The translations under genes and the position numbers were made by a program. From positions 124,001 through 188,000 of the forward strand of contig CAJNOL010000158.1 in NCBI GenBank assembly GCA_905250125.1: 64,000 nt of DNA. The letters run 5' to 3'. Below, one piece after another: positions 55,560 to 64,000 of this stretch; the first letter of the stretch is position 1, and each line of letters starts with the position of its first letter. The notes beneath the pieces were generated by a model, which saw nothing but the letters and a program-made list of their open reading frames with translations, was not told the origin of the DNA and did no database searches. The DNA is from Rotaria sordida (taxonomy: Eukaryota > Rotifera > Eurotatoria > Philodinida > Philodinidae).

Positions 55560-56320
55560 ATACATTTTGTAAACATGAAATCACAGTGTGAATTCAATTG
55601 TACAGAGATAAAAGTGTCTATGTTCTATCGCTACAAAGTTATGATTACTTGAAGAGTAATATCTTTGCGTTAAGAAAGATATATATATATATTTGATAGA
55701 AAAATTAGTACATATATTTTAATAAGAGGTATGTGTATTCTATTCCTATGAATTGGCTGTTAGATAAAAAAAAAGAATTTTATTAAGTAATAAATCTCTG
55801 TCTCACACTGAAAATGAATTACATTTTGTAAACAAGCAATGTCAATCCTCTATTATTACAAACTGGCTGCATAAAAAGTGCATATGATTAGTAAAAAGCA
55901 ATCTGTTCCTCTATTCTTATGTATTTACAGCCCAATAACAAAGAAAGAAAATATCTCTCTATCTCCAAAAATTGAATATTAAACGTAGTGATGGATTTGA
56001 GGGGTGATCGCTTTCTTCCGAAAAGATTTTTCTTAATAGAAAAAGACTTAAAAATAAGCTGATAATAATTTTCATGAGTTTCAAAATATATTCTTTGATC
56101 TTGATCGCCCTCTTCTCCACTGAAACACACTCATCATAAAAACCCAAAATCCTCTTCAACTGATTAAATAGAGAAAAATGAACTTACATTAAAAAAGAAC
56201 TATTCATGTTCCTATTTTCATGAATTGAGTATTCAATAGGAAAAATGATATATATATATATATGATGTAAGATGTATCTATTTTCTATTACTACAAATTA
56301 ACTATGTGTAAGAAAAAAAA
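55560..56320. repeat. Diverged repeated blocks
   Basis: Related words recur: 'acattttgtaaaca' at about 55563 and 55822, and variants of 'tctatt.ctac.aa.t..ct' at about 55621, 55738, 55850 and 56279. This suggests an old, decayed tandem or duplicated segment. No translation of it looks like a gene. Confidence 0.3.
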
Positions 56321-57069
56321 AGGATAGACTTCTGTTAACCAATAAGCTGACGTTTTCTGTCATTATGTGGTTACTGGAAGTAGGGTTATAAGTGTTGCGT
56401 TGATACTCTGTTTGGATAATGCTTGTCAAACTCACCTATGATAATAATTTCTATTTGAGAAATGAAATATTTATCAACTGATCTATTGCTCGTAGAAAGT
56501 AACTTTCGAATTCAATATCAATCTAAATGTATTTTTTTATATTTTGATTAAATATATCCGAAAGTATATAGCTGTTTAATTATACTAAAATATTTGCTAC
56601 GATGAATGTTTGCACCTACATGTCGATATGGAGTAGACGTATAGCATTCATCTATAGTAGATTTCATAATTTTTCTCAGAATTATAACTAGTATGAATTC
56701 CACTTTTGGGGATTTAGAACCCTTTCCTTCGTGCATTAATTCCTCATTATAATCTGAATTACAAAAAAATATATTAGACAAATTGCACTAACTCAATTGA
56801 AATAAATATTTTTAGCATTAGAATAAATTATAGAAAGAAAAAAAAAAGAATGGATATCTATCACTCTGGTTAAAGTAAATAGCTAATAAAAGTGAATTCT
56901 CAAAGAAAAACTGAATCTAATTTGGTATAAAAAAAGTTGAGTGAAAAATTTTAGCCCATAGATGCTCAAACTTTTGAGATACCATGGACAATTTTTGATT
57001 ACAATAATTTTTTAACCAATTTTCTGTATAAATGTAACTCAGTTGTACATACAAATGGATAAAAAAAAG

Positions 57070-57960
57070 CAGTAAAAAATCGATATGTCTGTCCGCCTGG
57101 AATTCTGAAATGTTATTTAACTATTTTGGAAACCACACGAGTCAATGATTCTTCATTTTGTTTGATCCAATCAATTACTCTTGATAGACTCATTTAACCA
57201 AAAATGACATGGCATTACGTCTGATGACAGTAGTTAATGCTGCATTATATTGACATCTTCTTGTGTTACATAATTAATAACATCTGAATGAGTATGAACT
57301 CGGGCATTGTCATGAAGCAATTTTACACTTTTCGCATCCGATGACTTTCTTTATTTACATATGGCATTGACAACAGGTTTGAGGCAATACTCAAGATAAT
57401 AGTTGTGATATAGTCTTGCCTTTATCTACACTATGTATAAGAACAGAACTATATGATTTAAAGAATATCGAAAATGAAGTTTTTGTTGTTCAAATTTATT
57501 TTGGTGAACAATAGTCGTTGGTGATTCATCTTCACTAGTCCAGCTTGTGTTAGTTAATTTGCGTCCAACTTGCCTATGATTTCTTACCTGTAATAATATT
57601 ACATAATCATAAAATTTCACGAAATTTTTGCGAGAAGTTCTAATTTATTCCTGCTTTTCTTCATCATTGAGTTTATGAGACACCAGACGTCATCTTCGAA
57701 TAATCAAGGATTACTCGCTCTATTGTACCATAAGAGAGAAGTTTCAGCTATATAAGTTGAATGTAGATCACTGTTGATAACCTGTCATGCTAGTCCAATA
57801 TTTACATTTGTCAGCTCGGAAATCAGACGATTAAATCAAAGATCATCATTAATATCTTCTCTTCCTTGAAATTGTTCGATATGATGGAGCATGAGATTCC
57901 AATGCTATCGTAAGTTCCTCATGAATTCTCTTCGTATCTGTTCTCAAAATTCCATATCTA
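57070..57960 (-). pseudogene. Mariner-family transposase pseudogene
   Basis: On the minus strand, frames between about 57960 and 57070 give mariner-like segments in the right order: VSHKLNDEEKQ then, after a stop, IRTSRKNFVKFYD; HRQVGRKLTNTSWTSEDESP (57575-57510 region) followed by a 'KFEQQK' block; and KLLHDNARVHTHSDVINYVT, which matches the LLHDNARPH motif carrying the second catalytic Asp. The first catalytic region (usually GDE) is no longer recognisable. Stops and frameshifts separate the blocks, and the segment after 'NIMQH' is broken. It is an inactive copy. Terminal inverted repeats were not found. Confidence 0.85.
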
Positions 57961-58164
57961 AATCGTGCAAAAATCGACGATTTTATTGTGGTTAATCGCC
58001 TAAACTAGTGATTTTTGCCGATTTTTAAAGGAAATTGCAATTATTTAAATAATATTTCTGATGATCCGATCTTCTCTTAATATTTGGATCTACGATTATG
58101 CCTATGTCTCGACTTGTATACTGCCATCGTTTACCTTTGTGCTCATACATGTTCCTCGTGAATG

Positions 58165-58630
58165 AGGAGAGAGATGATCTAACAAGAGCACCATTTCAAG
58201 TGACAAATTGTTTTTTCAGAGTTATAGCCATTTTACGCGAATGTTAGGCTATGACATAACTTATACTAACAAATCGAATGAAGAATATTTCAACGTAAAC
58301 TTTAGTCTACAGATAGGTTTACTTGTGGCTAGAATATCCTGAAAACAATGTTCCCTTCGCAAGATATTGAATGTCCAAAAATTACTCAAATCCCCTGAAT
58401 TTCAGGTTTTTTGAAAATTCAATATCTGGCGAAAGAAATATTCTTGTGAGCTAAAACTTTCAAGACATTCTAGTCACAAATAAACCTATCTGTGGGTCAA
58501 AATTCAGGTCGAAATGCCGTCATTCGATTTGTTGGTACATATCGTACCATAGCCTGAAATGATTATAACTCTGAAAAGAACGTTTAAGGGCATTCTTCCT
58601 CCTGAAATTTCTCATATCTTATTGAGGTCT
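58165..58630. repeat. Foldback element in gene desert
   Basis: The halves meet near 58400. Landmarks: 'actaacaaatcgaatgaaga' (58266) against 'cattcgatttgttggtacat' (58521); 'ctacagataggtttacttgt' (58308) against 'aataaacctatctgtgggtc' (58480); 'aagatattgaatgtcc' (58361) against 'aattcaatatctggcg' (58418). It carries the shared 'caagtgacaaattgtttttt' motif at 58197-58216. Confidence 0.85.
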
Positions 58631-59296
58631 ACCTTGTGTGTAGAGTTCGAACTTAAAAACGATTTATTATTTGAAACAGTTCCCTTGTAAATAGAAGAAA
58701 AAAAATATTTATTTTTATATAATGATACTTACTGTTAAAGTTTGATGGAAAATCGTCAAAAGTGACGCGATTTTGATGACATAGGATAGTTTGAATTTGA
58801 ACATAGCATTGTTTAGATTTATTATCTATATTTCAAAATTATTTTTTTTTTTTGTTGTAATAGAAGATTCTATGTGAAAGAGTGTTAGAACTAAATCTAA
58901 AATTGAGTTATTATATAAATTATCGTACACAAGTCATTCTATTTCATGCAACAGATTCTCTGATTTTGACTGATTTACAAAATTACCAGCAATGTTTTCA
59001 AACTTTTGATTGAACCTAAATAAAAATTTGAAACTTTTATCTACAAATAGAAATTAAAAATGATATACCTCTATATCGATCAATTCAATTTATTTTAATA
59101 TTTTTTTCTCATGAACGCGCGTGTTTTTTTTTTCTTTTTTTGTTGTTTTGCATATATCTTACATTATATTCGATCGAAAAAACAATTAACTAACAACATA
59201 TATACAACATTTTTAATCTTCTATTAATCTTTTTTTTTTCTTGCACCACACTTCGATCAAATAATTCAAAAACAAATTAAAACAAAAAAAAAAGAA

Positions 59297-62003
59297 ATGG
59301 TCTATCGTGATCGTAAAGGTTTATCACCGACGAATGATCCAATTCAAACATCAAATAATCGTGATCGTTATTTAGATAATTGTTTTTTATTATGTATTAA
59401 TCGTAATGATGATACAGATATACCTGAAATTCATCGATTAGATAATAATAATCTTATGCGAGAATTATGTAATAAAAATCCATTAAATCAAATTAAGTCA
59501 CAACAAAAATCAAAAGCTTATTTACAAAATCAACGAGGACAAACAATTGAAAATTATGATTATGATTATGATGATGACAATGATGATAATAATGATGATG
59601 ATAATATAATAAATCTACCAAAACAACAAAAAGATCGTGATTATATTTATAGACGAAAACAAAATCAATATGATCGAGATTCACAATTTATAACAAATCG
59701 TTCAAAATATCAACGAGATAATACAATTGATAATTATTATAATTATGATCAATATTCACGAACACCTAAATATAATCATTATCGTAATAATTATAATATA
59801 ATGCAACATAGTGATGATGATGAATTATCTGTATATGAAGTAAGTTAATTATAATTATATTAATATAATTATGTTATTTTAGGTATATGTACCAACAAAT
59901 ACATTAAATCGTTTAGGAGATAAACGACTAAATAATAATATGGTTTTAATTGATTATGAAGATGTATCAATGTTGCGTGACATACGACAACCAACAACAC
60001 CTTATGGATATCCACAACAAGTATGAAATCAAAAAAAAAACTAAAACACCAACAACATTTTACTATAGAATATATCGCCACAATACAATAACTATGCACC
60101 TTTAAATCAATATAATGAATATGGTTTACAATATCCATATGATTTATCATCAGATTTAACAAGAATTCGTGATGGTCAACAACCGTTTTATCAAAATAAT
60201 CTATTACAACAACCACGATTAGGTAATTATTATAGAAATGAAGACGATCGACTATATTGTAATTTTAAATGATTTATTGAATTTATTTTTAGATTCACCA
60301 CAATCTGGTCCACTTTTACCGACAAATATTCCAATTGATCAGTCAAATACAATTAATATTCGTCGTCATATTTATTCACCATCTCAACTTCCACAAGGTC
60401 TTACTGAAGGACAACTTGTTATGTTATTACAAAAAGGTAGTCAATATCAACAAATTAAATCTGCTCCAACAGGACAACTTTTTCCTATTCAAAAAGAAGC
60501 ACAAGTATATATTTATTAACAATTAAACAATTCTATATATATATATAATTATGATTTAGCCATCATCAACAGCAGCAGTCGCAGTTGCTCCTCAAGCTAC
60601 CCTAGTACCAAGTACTCCTGTAGAAGCTTTAAAAAGTCCTCCATATGGTCAGTTTTCTTCTGTAATGGATGTCGAAGAAATAATGAGCCAATTTTATCTT
60701 TACGTAATCATTGAAATTTTCAGGAAAGACTCATTTAATTGAGAATTTAGTTTACTAGAAAATCTGCTATTTGAAATTTTTAAAACTCTATCTACTCAAA
60801 ATTTCAAAAAACATTCTCTCCATGTCAATTATATTGATCCTCTATGAATTTTCCATATCATCAGAAAATTCTGTATCTAGCCATGGATTTTTCGTAACTT
60901 TGCTTTTAACTATTTTTTTGAAAACTTTTCGAATCGACTATTGGGTCCAAAATTTTGAGATCCAGGCCCGTTTTATTGAACATTTTTAGAATGCCGACCC
61001 GGTCGAACCGTATTTTGATGCTCTCAATGAAATTTTCTAATCAAAAATGGATAGTCGTTCATAAGATACAAAATACTTTTTTCTGTGTTTTTTTGTATTC
61101 GGTGCCTAGCTTACCGTACACATTTTTCAGACGACTAGAGTCCATTGGGTACAATATTTTCGTATCCGAATCCAATCCGATAGGTTCTATCGATACAACA
61201 CGTAATTTTTTATATAATCATATACAAATACTGAATATATATAGTCACTCGGCATGTCAATTTAAAGCGTTTTACATACAAAACAAAAAGAGCACAGTGT
61301 AATTTTGAAAATAATATCTGTGCGTATTTTAAATACTGTTCCGATAATTATTGAGTTCTACAAATTTCAAATAGCAGATTTTTGTAGCGAATTAAATTTT
61401 CTATCAAATGAATCTTATATCGTGAAATCTTCATCGATTACATAAAGATAAAAGTGACTCATTATGTATGCATCATCTGTTAGATTATCTTTTTTTTTCT
61501 TTCTTCAAATAATTTTAGTTCCATCAGCACAAATAAAAATGTCTCAAGTACCGTGAGTGTGTTTGATATAAGTTTCTTTTTTTAATGATTTTTCATATTT
61601 TTATTGATTAGACCACAAATAATTGATCATTCATTAACAAATGATGATAAAATTTCTATCGTAGATGAAATAACTAAACCAATGAGTACATTATATACAA
61701 CAAATTCTATAAGACCATTAAAAGATATTGTTGAATCAAGAGAAGAAAGTAAAGAAAAGAAAAAAGATAAAATTAGTGATGAGTAAGTTTTAAATATAAT
61801 AAAACAATTTTCTATTTTAATAAAAACAAAGAAATTCTCTTTCTTAGAAAAAAAGATAAAAAATCCGAAAAAGAGTATGTATTTAGGTGTTTTGTTTTTT
61901 ATGTTTTTTATATTCTAATTCATTTTATTCTAGTGGTAGTCATAAAAAAGATAGTAAAAAAGAAAAATCAAGTGGAAAAGATGCAAAGAAAAAAAAGAAA
62001 TAA
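59297..62003 (+). CDS. Unrecognised Asn/Asp/Tyr-rich protein with Lys-rich C-terminus
   Basis: Exons: 59297-59839, 59883-60020, 60069-60222, 60293-60504, 60560-60647, 61519-61552, 61612-61782, 61848-61874, 61934-62003. They give 479 codons with TAA. Two introns are only 43 and 48 bases, and exons 6 and 8 only 34 and 27. The first 181 residues are hydrophilic, with an acidic Tyr/Asp/Asn run (YDYDYDDDNDDNNDDDN) and many Arg. The middle (residues about 182-380) is Gln/Pro/Tyr-rich and includes LPQGLTEGQLVMLLQKGSQY, the most conserved-looking segment. The last 60 residues are dominated by Lys, Glu, Asp and Ser. No signal peptide or membrane segment. Largely disordered; I do not recognise the family. 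All nine exons join in phase, which is the main support. The Met at 59297 is the first in the open frame. Confidence 0.8.
60675..61470. mobile_element. Inverted-repeat element (~0.8 kb) in intron 5 of the 59-62 kb gene
   Basis: The left about 60678-60790 is complementary to the right about 61360-61465 over roughly 110 bases. Landmarks: 'aaaatctgctatttgaaatt' (60760) against 'aatttcaaatagcagatttt' (61362); 'ttttatctttacgtaatca' (60693) against 'gattacataaagataaaag' (61436). The interior (about 560 bases) has no convincing coding frame. It looks like a non-autonomous DNA transposon with long terminal inverted repeats. The host intron (60648-61518) is far longer than its neighbours. Confidence 0.85.
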
Positions 62004-62035
62004 TTATCAAATGAACATATTTTCTTTTTTGAACA

Positions 62036-62053
62036 AATAAATAAATAAATAAA
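62036..62053 (+). terminator. Candidate poly(A) signal of the 59-62 kb gene
   Basis: Four overlapping AATAAA hexamers (AATAAATAAATAAATAAA) starting 33 bases after the TAA stop. Confidence 0.55.
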
Positions 62054-63357
62054 CATTTTCTTTTTTTTTTGCTTGTTCTTTATCATTTGCTTAAAATATA
62101 TGATTATCATAGGATAATTATCATTATTTAAATAGGGTGGAGTTTTAACGATCAATTCATTCGAATAATATGAATACAAAACAACTGATCAATCCAATGA
62201 AATTATAGACTGATGATGATATGAGAAGTGTGCATGTATGTTTGAGATGGCATCTTCCTTACGGCGAATTTCTTTTGGTGTATATTCAGTCTGTTTCTGA
62301 GACAGGACACATAGATATGAATCGAAAATATCCAATTGATGAATGTCAGTCAGCTGCTAGCCTCGATGTGTCAGGGTATATGTTTCGTCGGCAATATACT
62401 TTCACCTTCTTGTTCTTTTTTTCTTTTTTTTTTTTACCCATAATTACAAGCAAAAAAGATAGAGACACTCATCGATCTCTCTTTATGTCAAATATATATG
62501 CACATTGAGTTAAGAAATGAGTGGGAGGGTCTTGTCAAAGAAATGAACCGTTTTAATGATTAATTCATATTATATGTACAAGGTTGTATATGAATTGAAG
62601 TTTGTTAAAAGCATAAAACATATGTATTTATAATAAGATTCAAGAATACACTAGATTATTTTAAAAAAACAAAATTGTTCAGTTTAAATTTTCACACCTA
62701 TGAAAGAAATCATTAAACATTAGGATTAGTTTTGTACATCAACAAGCAGATGTTTCATTTTCCTTTTTTTTTTTTTTTTAGCATCAATTTATTATCTTGA
62801 GCTCGCGTCAAAGTAAAATAACAACGGGATATAATTGAAACAAACTGTTCGCGTTGTTGTTCCGCTAAGTGTCTATTTCTATCTTGGTAGATGTAACATC
62901 CATAACTACCCATCTGTCTGTCACTCGTTTCCTTAGTTCGTTTCTTTTGCACGTCAATAATGTGCATCACATCTAACATCGAGCAAAAAAGAAGAATGTG
63001 TTAGAGTCGGTAACGCCCACCCTAGGGCATAAGTATATGGCTCATTTCTATCAAGAGATGAAGCCTTTCCTTTACACAAATGATCTAATTATCATTTTTA
63101 TTAAAAGGAGACAATGAATAATAATAGAAAGAATACGAAGCGAAAAAAAAAGCAACCTATCGTCTGTCTAGGTGATAATTTTCATAAGGAATGTCTTTTC
63201 TTTCAATCGTTTTATAAATATATGAATTAATATTGCGTAGGATTTATGAGTTCGTTCATGGGTGACATTTGCATTCATTCATACGTTCGCCTGTCGATTA
63301 ACTGTCATCTAATGGACTCGCACTCTCACTCATCGTCTCGAAAGTGATTTCATTTAT

Positions 63358-63359
63358 AC

Positions 63360-63390
<31 letters not shown>
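63358..63390. repeat. (CATA)n microsatellite
   Basis: About seven to eight CATA units in a row in non-coding DNA. Confidence 0.9.
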
Positions 63391-64000
63391 GATATATTCA
63401 TAGTATACCTGTATAGTATGTCACATTCGTCTCTTTCCTCATATTTTTTTTTTACGTTCTCGATTAATTCAATGATTGATCATATATATAGATAAACAAA
63501 TATCAACGCTGTCAAGCAAGCAAGCAAAATATAACCAATATAATGAGAATGTTTCTTTTTTTTGTGACATTTAGAAAAAAAAGAAAAAGAAAAAACTTTC
63601 TTATTATTTCTATAGAATGTTTTCTTAATCAATCTATTTAAAATATTTAATTGGTGAAATTATTTTTCTGATAATCATCATTTACCAATATATATGTTCT
63701 ATGTTGTTCAATATCGACCTATTCATTCAGAAAAAAAAAACAAAAAAGCTAAAATGCTCCGTAGGTGGTCTACAAGATGATAAAGCATATACAACATATA
63801 CATAAACACGACAAGAACTTGAAAATGTTGCATCATTCATCATATTTTATTTTCTTCAAACAAATATTTGTGCGTGTTAGATCGAAATGCCGCATAATAA
63901 TTCTTCTTGATTAACGAGCTAAACATTAAAGCAAAAAGAAAAATATTCGTTATTTTTTTTTTAATCATCAAAATAAAGGAGTATCTCGAGCGGAAAGGAG

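Larger units (their letters stand above)
52559..59296. other. Gene desert rich in decayed mobile elements
   Basis: No intact gene is supported over 6.7 kb. It contains foldbacks near 53.3-53.8 kb and 58.2-58.6 kb, a hAT fragment, a broken mariner transposase and diverged repeats near 55.6-56.3 kb, each listed separately. Divergent promoters for the secreted peptide (left) and the 59-62 kb gene (right) must lie at its edges. Confidence 0.6.
62004..64000. other. Right-end non-coding region
   Basis: No gene is supported. It holds the 3' UTR of the 59-62 kb gene, T-rich runs and a (CATA)n microsatellite. A short minus-strand open frame at 62755-62979 ends in poly-Lys from a T run and was not called. 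Confidence 0.55.

Noticed and set aside
55888-56159. Two overlapping minus-strand open frames
   Set aside because: Both fall in the diverged repeat area with no motif; the overlapping frames suggest chance.
60955-61302. 115-codon open frame within the 0.8-kb inverted-repeat element
   Set aside because: Considered as a possible transposase remnant, but the translation shows no DDE-type motif or family resemblance.
62755-62979. Minus-strand open frame with a hydrophilic translation
   Set aside because: Ends in poly-Lys from a T run, with no homology that I recognise and no splice partner.
63000-63060. tRNA-like GC patch (ggtaacgcccaccctagggc)
   Set aside because: No cloverleaf or A/B box arrangement could be drawn.
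63358-63390. Possible CRISPR-like or satellite array
   Set aside because: It is a plain CATA microsatellite with no spacers.

Overview
This window is AT-rich nuclear DNA from an animal, with many introns, often only 40-60 bases long. Four genes belong to recognisable metazoan families: a TAO-type Ste20 kinase, a USP32-type deubiquitinase, a short oxysterol-binding-protein relative, and a canonical TRP channel. Short GT-AG introns, very A/T-biased third codon positions, Asn/Gln/Ser-rich linkers and many small degenerate foldback repeats suit a small invertebrate such as a bdelloid rotifer. That placement is inference; no marker gene here proves it. I saw no bacterial, organellar, rRNA, tRNA or CRISPR signal.

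Layout, left to right. 1-1069 (-): start of a PPxY-motif protein that runs off the left edge. 1586-9318 (-): TAO kinase, 17 exons, about 1007 aa. 11595-21702 (-): USP32 orthologue, 23 exons, about 1505 aa, with lipidation signals at both ends. 23857-29427 (+): ORP2-like lipid-transfer protein, 12 exons, about 484 aa, with an N-terminal FFAT-like motif. 30663-32001 (-): unrecognised type II single-pass membrane protein, 3 exons, about 401 aa. 37558-49376 (+): TRPC channel, 22 exons, about 1249 aa. 51947-52558 (-): an unrecognised four-exon secreted peptide precursor, 97 aa. 59297-62003 (+): an unrecognised low-complexity protein, 9 exons, about 478 aa. For the complete gene models except the membrane protein, the exon lengths sum in frame with ordinary GT-AG junctions; the membrane protein uses one weak donor.

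The kinase and USP32 are in tandem on the minus strand. The remaining genes alternate in strand, giving two divergent intergenic regions (21.7-23.9 kb and 32.0-37.6 kb) and two convergent ones (29.4-30.7 kb and 49.4-51.9 kb). The genes do not form one pathway. USP32, the ORP2-like protein and TRPC all act at membranes in other animals, but nothing here shows co-regulation.

The space between exons is rich in inverted-repeat elements of about 100-800 bp. They lie in introns of USP32, ORP2, TRPC and the 59-62 kb gene, and in the 52.6-59.3 kb gene desert. Several appear to belong to one diverged family. The desert also holds a hAT-transposase C-terminal fragment and a broken mariner transposase. 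The most novel items are the small secreted peptide gene, the shared foldback family, and the TRPC gene's skippable exon block and two possible C-termini.
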